Positions 17,941 through 27,570 of a DNA stretch of 64,000 bases are shown piece after piece. The translations under genes and the position numbers were made by a program. Numbering within the stretch: position 1 is the first letter of the stretch; every line of letters begins with the position of its first letter. The DNA is from an uncultured Prevotella sp. (GTDB lineage: Bacteria > Bacteroidota > Bacteroidia > Bacteroidales > Bacteroidaceae), in NCBI GenBank assembly GCA_934204655.1, contig CAKPZJ010000002.1, forward strand, positions 1 through 64,000, written 5' to 3'. The notes under the pieces were generated by a model, which worked only from the letters and a program-made list of their open reading frames with translations, was not told the DNA's origin and did no database searches.

Positions 17941-18108
17941 CGGGGTGCCCATTGGGACAAATGAAATGGGCAATAACGGCTCCCGTACTTGCCATCTCTC
18001 ATTCTCCTTGTGGTGCTATAACTTATCCCTTAAGGGCTTGGACACTGCCATTAGCTGCGATTTCCACCTTGGGGGGAGTTAGGGGGGCTCCTGTGTTAGT
18101 AGATACAA
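17941..18108. other. Gene-free stretch before the ribH terminator
   Basis: No gene and no clear structure seen, apart from G-rich runs around 18071-18088. Confidence 0.4.
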
Positions 18109-18152
18109 TAAGCCCATTGGCAGAGGCTGTGGCCTCGGTACCAATGGGCTTA
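18109..18152 (-). terminator. ribH terminator with nested hairpin
   Basis: A 12-bp outer stem (18109-18120 with 18141-18152) encloses a smaller GAGGC/GCCTC stem (18123-18136). It starts 9 bases beyond the ribH stop codon. The T-run is weak. Confidence 0.6.
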
Positions 18153-18161
18153 GTAGAGGGT

Positions 18162-18638
18162 TTAGAATTTTGCCATTTTGATGGCGTCAATGGCACACTC
18201 GCTGCCTTTGTTGCCATACTTGCCACCGCAGCGATCCTTGGCTTGCTCCAGGTCGTTGGTGGTGAGCAGTCCATAGATGACGGGGATGTTCTGGTTGGCG
18301 TTGAGACGGGCTATGCCGTAGGTAACGCCCTGGCAGATGTAGTCGAAGTGGGGCGTCTCGCCGCGGATGACGCTTCCTAAGATGATGACGGCATCGAAGC
18401 CATCGTTCTTAGTCATCTGCTGTGCCCCGTAGATAAGCTCGAAACTACCGGGAACGGTCTTCACGTGTATGTTCTCGGGCAGGGTGCCGTACTTCTCAAG
18501 CGTGGTGACAGCCCCGTTAAGCAGTGCGTCGGTAATCTCCTTGTTCCACTCGGCCACGACTATTCCGAAGCACATGTTGCTGGCATCGGGCACGTTGGCG
18601 ATGTCCTCGTCTGACAGGTGGTGTAGTGCGGTAGCCAT
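18162..18638 (-). CDS. ribH: 6,7-dimethyl-8-ribityllumazine synthase
   Basis: 158 residues, full length. Family motifs are present: VVAEWN near the N-terminus, [22 protein letters not shown] with the catalytic His, and PVIYGLLTT. It condenses 5-amino-6-ribitylaminouracil with dihydroxybutanone phosphate, the penultimate step of riboflavin synthesis, as a cytosolic pentamer or capsid. It lies 2 bases after the TPR gene and is co-transcribed with it, a pairing I recall from other Bacteroidetes. Confidence 0.95.
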   Translation of the reverse strand: MATALHHLSDEDIANVPDASNMCFGIVVAEWNKEITDALLNGAVTTLEKYGTLPENIHVKTVPGSFELIYGAQQMTKNDGFDAVIILGSVIRGETPHFDYICQGVTYGIARLNANQNIPVIYGLLTTNDLEQAKDRCGGKYGNKGSECAIDAIKMAKF

Positions 18639-18640
18639 GA

Positions 18641-19339
18641 TTACTTGTCCTGAGCGCGTTCGATGTACTTATCTATCTCCTGGCTCTGTACCAGCTGCGA
18701 AGCCACGTACTTCTCCTTGATGTCCTTGTACATCTCCAGGGCCTCGTCGGCCTTGCCCTGGCTCTCTACGATTTCGGCGGCCTGCAGCATGAATACTGGC
18801 GAGAGGCTGTTGTTAACTCCGTTGTGTCCCTCGGCATCGGCCTTCTTTGCAGCCTTCTTCAGGTAGGTTACAGCCTTGTCCAGCTGGTTCACGTGAGCGT
18901 ATGCGTTGCCCAAGGCGGCCAGCGCGGCGGGACTTACGAGGGCATCGTCAGAGGTAGAGTAGTTGTCCAGGTACTCTACGGCCTTGTCCCACTTGTTCAG
19001 GTTGGCAAAGCAGAGGCCAGCGTACAGGTTGGCCAGGTTGGCAGCGTCGGTGCCGCTGTAGTCAGAGGCTATGCGCACAAAGCCAGTGGTTGTGGAGCCG
19101 TCGCCGTTGAGCGCCTTGTCAAAAATCTCCTGATCGAAATACTGGGTGGCCATGGCCAGGGCTGTGCTGGCCTTCTCCTCGCGGGGCTGGCCGATGAAAT
19201 ATTTGTAGCAGAATACTCCTACTAATATAGCAACGATGGCGGTGGAGATAATGATAATGGGCTTCTTGTTCTTGGTGATAAAAGCCTCAGAAGTGGTAAG
19301 CACGTCGGTTGCGGGTGCCTGTTCTTTTTTGTTTGTCAT
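18641..19339 (-). CDS. Single-pass TPR protein (YfgM-like)
   Basis: 232 residues. A short polar cytoplasmic N-terminus is followed by one transmembrane helix (about 29-50, [22 protein letters not shown]) and TPR repeats (about 90-225, for example [26 protein letters not shown] and [25 protein letters not shown]). The topology resembles YfgM, a periplasmic chaperone-like partner of the Sec translocon. That role is an inference from architecture. First gene of a two-gene unit with ribH. Confidence 0.75.
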   Translation of the reverse strand: MTNKKEQAPATDVLTTSEAFITKNKKPIIIISTAIVAILVGVFCYKYFIGQPREEKASTALAMATQYFDQEIFDKALNGDGSTTTGFVRIASDYSGTDAANLANLYAGLCFANLNKWDKAVEYLDNYSTSDDALVSPAALAALGNAYAHVNQLDKAVTYLKKAAKKADAEGHNGVNNSLSPVFMLQAAEIVESQGKADEALEMYKDIKEKYVASQLVQSQEIDKYIERAQDK

Positions 19340-19417
19340 TTTATTTTATTTTTTTGTTTTATGCTTGGTGCCGACCACACACGTCTCTGCTGCTGTGGGA
19401 GCCGTGTATAATCATCG

Positions 19418-19425
19418 CAAAATTA
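19418..19425 (-). promoter_or_regulatory. -7 box for the TPR-ribH unit
   Basis: TAATTTTG on the minus strand, about 80 bases before the start at 19339, in the region shared with the divergent recF promoter. Confidence 0.55.
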
Positions 19426-19488
19426 CTGAAATATTCTCAGATATTAAAATTAATTGGCTGATTTTTTCGTTTTGACTGATAAATAGCG

Positions 19489-19496
19489 TAACTTTG
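19489..19496 (+). promoter_or_regulatory. -7 box of recF
   Basis: TAACTTTG followed by GCA, 50 bases before the recF ATG at 19546. A T-rich stretch upstream could supply the -33 contact. Confidence 0.6.
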
Positions 19497-19545
19497 CATC
19501 GCTCATGCAGTTGCGCCCACAGCGCGAGCCGTGGGTACCATAGCT

Positions 19546-20670
19546 ATGTTTCTGAATAAGATATCCATTATAAACTATAAGAACATACGGGAGGCCGCCA
19601 TCGAGCTGTCGCCCCGTATTAACTGTCTGATAGGGCAGAACGGCGAGGGCAAGACCAACTTCCTGGACGCTGTCTACTATCTCTCGTTCTGCCGGAGTGC
19701 CTTTACGTCCATCGATTCGCAGCTTATCACACACGGCCAGGACTTCTTTGTGCTCGAGGGCGACTACACTACCGACCAGGGAGATCCCATCAACATATAC
19801 TGTGGTATGAAGCGCGGTGTAAAGAAGCGTTTCAAGCGCGACAAGAAGGACTATAAGCGGCTGGCGCAGCATATAGGGCTGATACCGCTTATCTTTGTGT
19901 CGCCGGCCGACACCGCCCTCATAGCCGGGGGCAGCGAGGAGCGCCGGCGGCTCATGGATATGGTGATATGTCAGTACGATGTGGCTTACGCTGAGGCGCT
20001 GATGCGCTGCAACAAGGCCCTTCAGCAGCGCAATGCCCTGTTGAAGATGGAGGAGGAGCCTGACCCGGCCCTGATGGATATCTGGGAGGAGGAGATGGCT
20101 ACCCAGGGCGAGCTGATATACCGCAAGCGCGATGAGTTTGTACGCGCGCTGATGCCTGTGTTCCAAGATATTTATCAGACCATAGCCGAGAACAAGGAGG
20201 AGGTGGCTCTGCGCTATGTATCGCACTGCCAGCGCGGGCCGCTGATAGACGTGATACGCCGCGACAGGGCCAAGGACCGCGCCGTGGGCTACTCGCTGCA
20301 CGGGGTGCATCGCGATGACCTGGAAATGATGCTCGGTGAGTATCTGATGAAACGCGAGGGAAGTCAGGGGCAGAACAAGACGTTCGTACTGGCCCTCAAG
20401 TTGGCCCAGTTCGATTTTCTGAAGCGCACGGTGTCGGCTTCGGTGCCCCTGCTGTTGCTCGATGACATCTTTGACAAGCTCGATGCGCGCCGCGTGGAGC
20501 AGATAGTCAGGCTGGTGTCGGCCGACAGCTTCGGGCAGATACTGATTACCGATACCAACCGCGACCACCTGGACCGTATCCTGCAGCACAGCGCGCTGGA
20601 CTACAGGCTCTTCGAGGTTAGTGACGGTGAGATAACACAGCGCAGGGAGGGCGGCCATGTTCAAGCGTGA
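19546..20670 (+). CDS. recF: DNA replication/repair protein RecF
   Basis: 374 residues from ATG 19546; a GTG 15 bases earlier is in frame but less likely. SMC-like ATPase features are complete: Walker A GQNGEGKTN (about residues 30-38), the signature-like region SQGQNKTFVLALKLAQ and Walker B LLLLDDIFDKLD. RecF loads RecA at single-strand gaps with RecO and RecR. It overlaps the DUF721 gene by 14 bases. In many genomes recF lies by dnaA/dnaN; here it follows the divergent TPR-ribH unit. Confidence 0.94.
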   Translation: MFLNKISIINYKNIREAAIELSPRINCLIGQNGEGKTNFLDAVYYLSFCRSAFTSIDSQLITHGQDFFVLEGDYTTDQGDPINIYCGMKRGVKKRFKRDKKDYKRLAQHIGLIPLIFVSPADTALIAGGSEERRRLMDMVICQYDVAYAEALMRCNKALQQRNALLKMEEEPDPALMDIWEEEMATQGELIYRKRDEFVRALMPVFQDIYQTIAENKEEVALRYVSHCQRGPLIDVIRRDRAKDRAVGYSLHGVHRDDLEMMLGEYLMKREGSQGQNKTFVLALKLAQFDFLKRTVSASVPLLLLDDIFDKLDARRVEQIVRLVSADSFGQILITDTNRDHLDRILQHSALDYRLFEVSDGEITQRREGGHVQA

Positions 20671-20947
20671 CGTGAAGAATATAACGGACCTGTTGAACCA
20701 GTTCCTGCGTACCCAGGGACTGGAGACGCCCCTCTTGCAGCGCCGGGTGATAGAGGCGTGGGACGAGGTGGTGGGTCCCACGGTGGCCCGGTACACGGGC
20801 GATAAGTTTATAAAGAACCAGACGCTCTTCGTGAAAATCATTAATCCCGCCCTGAGGCAAGACCTGTCCATGATGAGGGCTCGCCTGGTTCAGCAACTCA
20901 ACGGCAGGGTGGGGGCCATGGTCATAGCCGACGTGCGTATCTACTGA
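20657..20947 (+). CDS. DUF721 (DciA-related) protein
   Basis: 96 residues starting inside the last codons of recF. The sequence has the DUF721 pattern: NITDLLNQFLRTQGLETPLLQRRVIEAWDEVVGPTVARYT, then the strands KNQTLFVKIINPALRQDLSMMRARLVQQLN. The family includes DciA, a loader of the replicative helicase, so coupling to recF fits a replication role, but function in Bacteroidetes is inferred. Confidence 0.85.
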   Translation: MFKRDVKNITDLLNQFLRTQGLETPLLQRRVIEAWDEVVGPTVARYTGDKFIKNQTLFVKIINPALRQDLSMMRARLVQQLNGRVGAMVIADVRIY

Positions 20948-20976
20948 CCCGTCGGGCGGGATGGTCAGGGGCGCGC

Positions 20977-21513
20977 CTACAGCACCTCGTCCATGGCTAT
21001 GTCGGTCGGCTCGGTGGGCACCGACGGTACTTTCTGAAAATCAAAACACATTCCTATCTTATAGCAGTGGCTCAGGCGCGGCAGCAGTCGGTCGTAGTAG
21101 CCCTTGCCACGTCCTAAGCGGTGGCCCCAGGCGTCGAACGCCATGCCGGGCACCACCGCCAGGTCTATATGGTCGTAGTCGGTAACGAGTTGACCAACAG
21201 GCTCCATGATGCCAAAGGCTCCGGGGCGCAGGTCGGCATCGCCTGTAAACAGGCGCAGCTCCATGGTGCCCTCGCCGGTAACCACGGGCAGCACCACGCA
21301 GTGTCCCCGCTGGCTGAGCAGGTACACGGCCCGGTGGGTGTCTACCTCGTCGGGCAGCGAGTAGTACAGCAGGAGGGTGGAGGCCTGCTCCACACGTGGG
21401 TGGGCCATCAGCCGCCGTATAACGGCAAGCGACAGTTCGCCCAGCTGCTGCTGGGAGAACTGCCGCTTACGGTCTCTTATTATTTTTCTTAACTCACTTT
21501 TAAGCATGGGCAT
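20977..21513 (-). CDS. 5-formyltetrahydrofolate cyclo-ligase
   Basis: 178 residues, the typical length. The ATP/folate motif RLGRGKGYYDRLLPRL near residue 130 and DLAVVPGMAFDAWGHRLG just before it are diagnostic. The enzyme converts 5-formyl-THF to 5,10-methenyl-THF using ATP. The start overlaps the end of the S41 protease gene by 14 bases (second ATG at 21507). It is the last gene of a four-gene operon and converges with recF-DUF721, with only 29 bases between. Confidence 0.92.
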   Translation of the reverse strand: MPMLKSELRKIIRDRKRQFSQQQLGELSLAVIRRLMAHPRVEQASTLLLYYSLPDEVDTHRAVYLLSQRGHCVVLPVVTGEGTMELRLFTGDADLRPGAFGIMEPVGQLVTDYDHIDLAVVPGMAFDAWGHRLGRGKGYYDRLLPRLSHCYKIGMCFDFQKVPSVPTEPTDIAMDEVL

Positions 21514-23224
21514 GTCGGCGTGTGGCTGCCGATGACGGCGCGGGGTGCCGGGTGGGCGTCAGGCAGGCTATCTTCTTACCCTTGGCAGCGCGGGGCTTGC
21601 CGGCAGGCTTCTTGGGAAAAGCGGCATGCCGGGCGAAGACCCTGAGCGCAGCCGCGATGTTGTCGTCGTACAGGTTGAGGTACTCGTTCCACGCCTCCTC
21701 GTCCAACATATTATAGATAATACGGCTGTTGATGTACTGGTCGAGCAGTTTGTGCGAGCGGCGTATCATCAGGTTGCGGCGCTGCAGGCCGTTGCGGTCG
21801 GCGTAGGTGGCAAAGCGCTCTACGAGGTTCTGTTTCTTGAGATAGTTGTACAGTTCCAGCATGTCGTGATAGTTATTCAGCTTGAGACGGTTGTCGTCCG
21901 TGTAGCTGTAGGCAAACTGGAGGATGAGGCCGCTCATGGCAGCGCGCTTGTAGTACGAAGTCATGCCGAGGGTGTCCTCAGGAATGAAGATGTCGGGTGT
22001 GATACCGCCGCCGCCATAGACCGTGCGCCCGATACTGGTGTGGTAGGCAGGGCCGGAGTGCTTGATAGAATCCTGCGAGAAGTACTCGCCGTGTGTATAA
22101 CGGTCTACCAGGTCCTGGGCGTAGAGCGACTCATCGCCCATGGTGTACGGTTTCTGTATGCAGCGGCCCGAGGGTGTGTAGTAGCGGGCCGTAGTGAGAC
22201 GGATGATGCTTCCGTCGGGAAATTCCATTTGCTTCTGAACCAGGCCCTTACCAAATGAGCGGCGGCCGATGATGGTTCCGCGGTCATTGTCCTGTATGGC
22301 ACCGGCAAAGATTTCGGACGACGAAGCCGAGCCCTCGTTTATCAACACCACTAACGGTATATCCTTGTAGCTTCCACGGCCATCAGACAGGTACTCATGG
22401 CGAGGCTGCTTACGGCCCTGTGTGTAAACGATGAGGCGGTTCTTAGGAAGAAACTCGTTGGCCATCTGGACAGCCGTCTCGAGGTAACCGCCCACGTTGT
22501 CACGCAGGTCAATGACGAGATTGCTAAAGCCGCTCTGCGAGAGCTTGGCCAGGGCGATGAGCAGTTCGGCATAGGTGGTCTCAGAGAACTTCTTTACACG
22601 TATGTAGCCCGTCTTGTCGTCCAGCATGTAGGCAGCCGAGATGCTCTTCTGCGGTATGTCGCCGCGGGTGATGGTAAAGAAGTGTACCTTGGGGCTTCCG
22701 TAGCGCACCACGCCTATCTTTACCTTGGTATCCTTGGGCCCCTTGAGTCTGTGCTTGGCCTCCTCCTCGGTAACCACCTTTCCGGTAAACGGCTTGCCGT
22801 CTACGCTTACTATCTTGTCGCCTGCCAGCACGCCAGCCTTCTCGGCGGGGCCGTTCTTGATGACGGCCTGTATGTGTATGGTGTCCTGGCGGATGGTAAA
22901 CTCGACCCCTATGCCCGAGAACGACCCCTTGAGGTCGTCGGTGGCCATCTGGGCCTCCTTGGCGCTGATGTACACCGAGTGCGGATCCAGCTCGGAGAGT
23001 ATCTGGGGTATGGCCTTGTCTACCAGCGAGTCTATATTGACCTCGTCAACGTACTGGTCGCTGATGATATGGAGCAGGTTGCTGAGGCGGTTGCTGCCGC
23101 TGTTGATGATATTGAGGCGGTTGCCCGAAAAGTGATTGGCATAGAAAGTGCCAATGACGATGCCGATGATGATACATACGGCCATCAGTAACGGGGTGTA
23201 CCTATTGGGTTTGTTCTGGTTCAT
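21500..23224 (-). CDS. S41-family C-terminal processing peptidase
   Basis: 574 residues. An N-terminal membrane anchor (about 11-30), an N-terminal helical region, a PDZ domain (about 90-180, with GIGVEFTIRQDTIHIQAVIKNGPAEKAGVLAGDKIVSVDG) and the S41 core. The core has the nucleophile region INEGSASSSEIFAGAIQDN and the lysine region RSFGKGLVQ of the Ser-Lys dyad. About 100 extra residues follow, ending in a basic low-complexity tail. It acts in the periplasm on C-terminal tails of envelope proteins. It overlaps the dCMP deaminase gene by 4 bases. Confidence 0.92.
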   Translation of the reverse strand: MNQNKPNRYTPLLMAVCIIIGIVIGTFYANHFSGNRLNIINSGSNRLSNLLHIISDQYVDEVNIDSLVDKAIPQILSELDPHSVYISAKEAQMATDDLKGSFSGIGVEFTIRQDTIHIQAVIKNGPAEKAGVLAGDKIVSVDGKPFTGKVVTEEEAKHRLKGPKDTKVKIGVVRYGSPKVHFFTITRGDIPQKSISAAYMLDDKTGYIRVKKFSETTYAELLIALAKLSQSGFSNLVIDLRDNVGGYLETAVQMANEFLPKNRLIVYTQGRKQPRHEYLSDGRGSYKDIPLVVLINEGSASSSEIFAGAIQDNDRGTIIGRRSFGKGLVQKQMEFPDGSIIRLTTARYYTPSGRCIQKPYTMGDESLYAQDLVDRYTHGEYFSQDSIKHSGPAYHTSIGRTVYGGGGITPDIFIPEDTLGMTSYYKRAAMSGLILQFAYSYTDDNRLKLNNYHDMLELYNYLKKQNLVERFATYADRNGLQRRNLMIRRSHKLLDQYINSRIIYNMLDEEAWNEYLNLYDDNIAAALRVFARHAAFPKKPAGKPRAAKGKKIACLTPTRHPAPSSAATRRHAHA

Positions 23225-23661
23225 TTATCGTCGGGATTAAGATATACTACTTGGATGTGGGCACGCTTCAGAAGGTTGATACCGTCCTCGAGGCGGTACT
23301 TCTCGCCATAGACTACGCGCTTGATGCCGGCCTGGATGATGAGCTTGGCACACTCTATGCAGGGCGAGGCCGTGACGTAGAGCGTGGAGCCATCGCTGTT
23401 GTTAGAGCTGCGGGCCAGCTTGGTGATGGCGTTGGCCTCGGCGTGCAGCACGTAAGGCTTGGTGAGGTTATTCTCGTCCTCGCACACATTCTCGAACCCA
23501 CTGGGCGTGCCATTGTAGCCATCGCTGATTATCATCTTGTCCTTGACCACCAGCGCGCCTACCTGCCGGCGCCGGCAGTACGAGTTCTCGGCCCATATCT
23601 GCGCCATGCGCAGGTACCGCAGGTCCAGGTGGTGCTGTTTCTCTTCTGTTGTCATGTTCAT
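23221..23661 (-). CDS. dCMP deaminase-family protein
   Basis: 146 residues. Zinc motifs HAEANAI and SPCIECAKLIIQAG are intact, as is the N-terminal LRMAQIWAENSYCRRRQVGALVV typical of deoxycytidylate deaminases. It converts dCMP to dUMP for thymidylate synthesis. It overlaps both neighbours by 4 bases (ATGA), showing translational coupling with dcp and the S41 protease. Confidence 0.93.
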   Translation of the reverse strand: MNMTTEEKQHHLDLRYLRMAQIWAENSYCRRRQVGALVVKDKMIISDGYNGTPSGFENVCEDENNLTKPYVLHAEANAITKLARSSNNSDGSTLYVTASPCIECAKLIIQAGIKRVVYGEKYRLEDGINLLKRAHIQVVYLNPDDK

Positions 23662-25754
23662 AGGTTATGGGGGTGCTTACGGTGGATGCCGTTGCGCTCT
23701 AAGAGGGCGTCGATGGTGGGCTCCTGACCGCGGAAACGTTTGTAAAGTGTCATGGGATGCTCTGTTCCTCCACGTGAAAGAATGTTGTCGCGGAAGCTCT
23801 GGGCGGTCTGGCGGTCAAAGATGCCGTTCTTCTTGAACACGCTGAAAGCGTCGGCATCGAGAACCTCGGCCCACTTGTAGCTGTAGTAACCGGCGGCGTA
23901 GCCTCCGGCCATGATATGCGAGAACTGTACGGTCATACAGGTATCGGGCAGCTGTGGGGTGACGATGGCCCGCTCCCAGGCGTGCTTCTCGAAGGGGATA
24001 ATGTCGGCATCGAACTCCTTGCGCTGTGTGTAATAGGCCATGTCGAGCAGGCCGAAACTTACCTGGCGCAGGCAGTTGTAACCGGCCATGAAGTTGCGGC
24101 TCTCTACGATGCGGTTGATAAGGTCGTCGGGGATGGGCTCGCCCGTCTGGTAGTGTACGGCAAAGGTGCGGAGGAAGTCTTTCTCGACGGCGTAGTTCTC
24201 CATAAACTGCGAGGGGAGCTCGACAAAGTCCCACCAGACGTTGGTGCCCGAAAGACTCTGGAAACGGGTGTTGGCGAACATGCCATGGAGCGAGTGGCCG
24301 AACTCATGGAGGAACGTTTCGACCTCGCCAAGGGTGAGGAGGGCAGGGCGGTCGTCGGTGGGCTTAGTGAGGTTCATTACGAGGCTGACATGGGGACGCA
24401 CGTTGTTACCTTGGCTGTCAATCCACTGGCCCTGGAACTCGGTCATCCATGCTCCACCCTGCTTGCCTTTGCGGGGATGGAAGTCGGCATAGAGGACAGC
24501 TAAGTAGCTGCCGTCGGCATCGAACACCTCGTAAGCCTTGACGTCGGGGTGATAGACAGGAATATCGCGGTTCTCCTTGAAGGTGATGCCGTACAGGCGG
24601 GTGGCCAGCCCGAAGACACCCCGGATAACGTTCTCGAGCTTGAAGTAAGGGCGGAGCATCTCAGCGTCCAGATTGTACTTCTCCATCTTGAGCTTGTGGG
24701 CGTAGTAAGAGAAGTCCCAGGGCTCAACCTGAAAGTCGGGGCCCTCCAGGCGGTGGGCGAGGGCCTCTATCTGAGCCACTTCGTCAAGGGCAGCGGGGCG
24801 GTAAGCCTCTATCAGGTCGTCGAGCAGGCGGTTCACGTTATGCACGTTGCTGGCCATGCGGTGTACGAGTACGTAGTCGGCATAGGTGTCGTAGCCTAAT
24901 AGCTGGGCTATCTCGCGGCGCAGGTTGACCAGGCGACGGCAGATGGCTAAGTTGTTCTGGGCGTTGTCGTGGGTACACTCCGTGTTGCGGGCCATGTAGA
25001 GCTGACGGCGCAGGTCGCGGTTGTCAGCGTAGGTCATAAACGGCGAGTAGCTGGGAAAGTCGAGCGTGATGACCCAACCCTCCTTCTTGCGCTCGGCGGC
25101 AGCCTGGGCTGCTGCGGCGATGGCCGTCTGCGGAAGCCCGCTCAGCTGCTGCTCGTCGGTAAGGTGCAGTTCGAACGCCTTGTTCTCCTTGAGCAGGTTC
25201 TGCGAGAACTGGAGGGAGAGCAGGCTGGCCTCTTCGGTCAGCTTGCGCAGGCGTTCCTTGTCGCTGTCGCTGAGGAGAGCACCGCTGCGGACAAATCCGT
25301 CGTACGAGTTGTTAAGGAGCATGGTCTCCTCGGGGCTGAGGGGACGGTGGTGGTCATGGACACGCTTGATACGCTCAAAGAGGCGAGGGTTGAGGCTCAC
25401 ATCGTTGGCGTGCTGAGTAAGGATGGGGCTGAGTTTCTGTGCCAGGGCATCGAGGTCATCGTTAGTCTCGGCGCTGAGCATACACGAGAACACGTTGGAG
25501 ACGCGGTCCAGCAGGTCGTAGTAGTGAGGGCCCTTGCTCAGGTCTACCCGGGCAAGCGTATTGTCAAAGGTAGGTTCGGCGGGGTCGTTGATGAGTTTGT
25601 CTATCGACTCGTTGTCGCGCCGTATGCCCTCCATGAACGCCTCCTCGTAGTCGGCGGTGGTGATACGGTCAAAAGGAACGGTGTCGTGGGGAGTGTTATA
25701 GGGCTCAAGGAAAGGGTTGGTGTGGCCCTGGTTCTCATTTATATTCTCATTCAT
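23658..25754 (-). CDS. dcp: M3-family peptidyl-dipeptidase / oligopeptidase
   Basis: 698 residues. The zinc site HEFGHSLHGMF and the following glutamate region WWDFVELPSQFMENYA identify M3 thimet-type peptidases, and the length fits Dcp or OpdA. It has no signal peptide, so it is cytosolic and trims oligopeptides. First gene of the operon dcp - dCMP deaminase - S41 protease - MTHFS. Confidence 0.92.
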   Translation of the reverse strand: MNENINENQGHTNPFLEPYNTPHDTVPFDRITTADYEEAFMEGIRRDNESIDKLINDPAEPTFDNTLARVDLSKGPHYYDLLDRVSNVFSCMLSAETNDDLDALAQKLSPILTQHANDVSLNPRLFERIKRVHDHHRPLSPEETMLLNNSYDGFVRSGALLSDSDKERLRKLTEEASLLSLQFSQNLLKENKAFELHLTDEQQLSGLPQTAIAAAAQAAAERKKEGWVITLDFPSYSPFMTYADNRDLRRQLYMARNTECTHDNAQNNLAICRRLVNLRREIAQLLGYDTYADYVLVHRMASNVHNVNRLLDDLIEAYRPAALDEVAQIEALAHRLEGPDFQVEPWDFSYYAHKLKMEKYNLDAEMLRPYFKLENVIRGVFGLATRLYGITFKENRDIPVYHPDVKAYEVFDADGSYLAVLYADFHPRKGKQGGAWMTEFQGQWIDSQGNNVRPHVSLVMNLTKPTDDRPALLTLGEVETFLHEFGHSLHGMFANTRFQSLSGTNVWWDFVELPSQFMENYAVEKDFLRTFAVHYQTGEPIPDDLINRIVESRNFMAGYNCLRQVSFGLLDMAYYTQRKEFDADIIPFEKHAWERAIVTPQLPDTCMTVQFSHIMAGGYAAGYYSYKWAEVLDADAFSVFKKNGIFDRQTAQSFRDNILSRGGTEHPMTLYKRFRGQEPTIDALLERNGIHRKHPHNL

Positions 25755-25779
25755 ACTGTTACGTAGTTAATATCTACTG

Positions 25780-25787
25780 CAAAAATA
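25780..25787 (-). promoter_or_regulatory. -7 box of the dcp operon
   Basis: TATTTTTG followed by GCAG on the minus strand, about 25 bases before the dcp start codon at 25754. The leader would be short. Confidence 0.5.
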
Positions 25788-25844
25788 GTAAAAAACTGAG
25801 ACACACAGCGGTTTGTGGCCGTTTTTAACGTATATTTTACTTCC

Positions 25845-26519
25845 TCAGCCGTGGCGCAGCTTTTCGAGCGCGCCGATGGTAAAGCCGCCGCGGTACAGAC
25901 TGATGAGCTGTTCGGCCTGGAGCTGGTTGAGCGCCTGGGAAACCTGCAGGCGGCTACAGCCTACCTCATCGGCCAACTGGGTCATCCTAATGGCCACCCG
26001 CTTGGCCCCTGCGGGATACAGGCAGTGGGTCTCTACGAAGTGTATAATGCGCTGGCGCACAGTGGTGTAGGCTGGCCGCCAAGCCCAGGCCCTCTGCTTC
26101 TGTATGTGGGCCGACAGCAGGTTGATAAAGTTGAGCCTGAAGATGGTAAAGCAGTCCAGCAGCCGGTAAATCTCGTCCTTGTCAATGACAATGACCGAGC
26201 AGGGCGTGTGTGCCTGGTACGTGCTGCCGAAACGGGGCCGCAGGCCGAAGAGGCTGGAGGGCTCGAACAGCTGGGGCGACCGCACATCCTCGATGACCGA
26301 GTAGTCGCGGTCCGTGGACGAGGTGGTGATGGTGAGCTGGCCGTCGATGAGAAAGTAGAGGGCGGTACAGGCACGGCCGTCGGAGGCCACGACATCACCG
26401 GGGGCGTACTTGTGAAATCCCAGGCGGGTGTGAGCCACCAGCTGGCCGAGGTCGCCCTTGCTCATACCCTGGAAGAGGGCAAACTGCTGCAGCTTGTCGT
26501 AGATGTGCAGGGTAGCCAC
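25845..26519 (-). CDS. Crp/Fnr-family transcription regulator
   Basis: 224 residues: an N-terminal cyclic-nucleotide-binding-like beta-roll (about 10-125), a dimer helix and a C-terminal winged helix (MTQLADEVGCSRLQVSQALNQLQAEQLISLYRGGFTI). There is no N-terminal cysteine cluster, so it is not an oxygen-sensing Fnr with an iron-sulfur centre. It lies 9 bases after apbE as the last gene of a six-gene operon. The ligand is unknown. Confidence 0.88.
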   Translation of the reverse strand: MATLHIYDKLQQFALFQGMSKGDLGQLVAHTRLGFHKYAPGDVVASDGRACTALYFLIDGQLTITTSSTDRDYSVIEDVRSPQLFEPSSLFGLRPRFGSTYQAHTPCSVIVIDKDEIYRLLDCFTIFRLNFINLLSAHIQKQRAWAWRPAYTTVRQRIIHFVETHCLYPAGAKRVAIRMTQLADEVGCSRLQVSQALNQLQAEQLISLYRGGFTIGALEKLRHG

Positions 26520-26528
26520 GGCGACGTG

Positions 26529-27566
26529 TCAGTTATTGGGTGATACTATTTTGTCGCGCATGGCGGGCGAGAACCACACCGCGTGACGGCCCCGGGCATC
26601 GGTATAGATGAAGTAGGCCATGAGCTCGGGGTGGCGGGCCAGCACCTGCTGTGCCCGGGTAAGCCCCATGACCATAAATGACGTGGCGTAGGCGTCGGCC
26701 ATGGCACAGCTGTTGGTAAGAACCGTGGCCGAGAGAATACTGTGCTGCACGGGATAGCCCGTGTGGGGGTCTATGGTGTGGGCGTACTTTCGCCCGTTCT
26801 TATAGTAGAAGTTGCGGTAGTTGCCGCTGGTGGCCATGGCCTTGTCGGTAACGTTGACGATGGTCTGGATGTCCTGGTTCACGTTCAGGCTGTCGTCGGT
26901 GGGCTTGGTGACGCCTATGCGCCATGGGGTGCGCTTCTCGTTGATGCCACTGGTAACTATCTCGCCGCCAATCTCTATCATGAAGTTCTTGATGCCCGTC
27001 TGGCGCAGGTAGCGAGCCACCACGTCGCAGCCATATCCCTTGGCTATGGCGCTACAGTCGAGCATGGTGCGCGGGTCGGCCTTCTCTACGTGCCCGCCAC
27101 GGAGCACCACCTTGTTATAGCCCACTATGGCGCGCAGGCTGTCTATGGCGTGGCGGGTGGGCGAGGTGCCCTGGCGGAAGCCGAAGCCCCAGGCGTTGAC
27201 CAGTGGGGCCACGGTGATGTCGAAGGCCCCCTGGGTGTCGCGGGCCACGCGCTGGGCCAGGCTGAACACGTCGGTAAACAGGTCGTTGACCTCGACGGGC
27301 TCGTTGCGGTTCACCCGCGAGATGATGGAACGCGGGTTAAAGGGCGACAGCGAGTTGTCTACCTGTTGCAGCTGGGCCACGATGTCGGTCTGCAGGTCGT
27401 GGTCGTACTGGTATATTATATTATAGGTAGTACCGAAGATGACGCCCTGGTTGTGCTGATAGGGCATGGACTGCTGCTGGCGTACTATGACGATGGTGCC
27501 CACAGTGAGCAGCAGCAGGAAGAATATCTGCCAGTAAGGTGGGCGGCGGCGATGGATGTCGGTCAT
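26529..27566 (-). CDS. apbE: FAD:protein FMN transferase (ApbE)
   Basis: 345 residues with an N-terminal membrane anchor (about 11-26). ApbE features include FNPRSIISRVNRNEPVEV, the MLDCSAIAKGYGCDVVARYL helix, and the conserved YAHTIDPHTGYPV and TNSCAMADAYATSFMVMG motifs. It transfers FMN from FAD to a threonine of target redox proteins in the periplasm, such as Rnf or Nqr subunits. No target protein is encoded in this window. It sits 4 bases after the DUF6048 gene. Confidence 0.93.
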   Translation of the reverse strand: MTDIHRRRPPYWQIFFLLLLTVGTIVIVRQQQSMPYQHNQGVIFGTTYNIIYQYDHDLQTDIVAQLQQVDNSLSPFNPRSIISRVNRNEPVEVNDLFTDVFSLAQRVARDTQGAFDITVAPLVNAWGFGFRQGTSPTRHAIDSLRAIVGYNKVVLRGGHVEKADPRTMLDCSAIAKGYGCDVVARYLRQTGIKNFMIEIGGEIVTSGINEKRTPWRIGVTKPTDDSLNVNQDIQTIVNVTDKAMATSGNYRNFYYKNGRKYAHTIDPHTGYPVQHSILSATVLTNSCAMADAYATSFMVMGLTRAQQVLARHPELMAYFIYTDARGRHAVWFSPAMRDKIVSPNN

Positions 27567-27570
27567 GGGC

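Noticed and set aside
19450..20871. 473-residue minus-strand frame opposite recF
   Set aside because: It is a shadow of recF and the DUF721 gene, both of which have clear motifs and promoter support.
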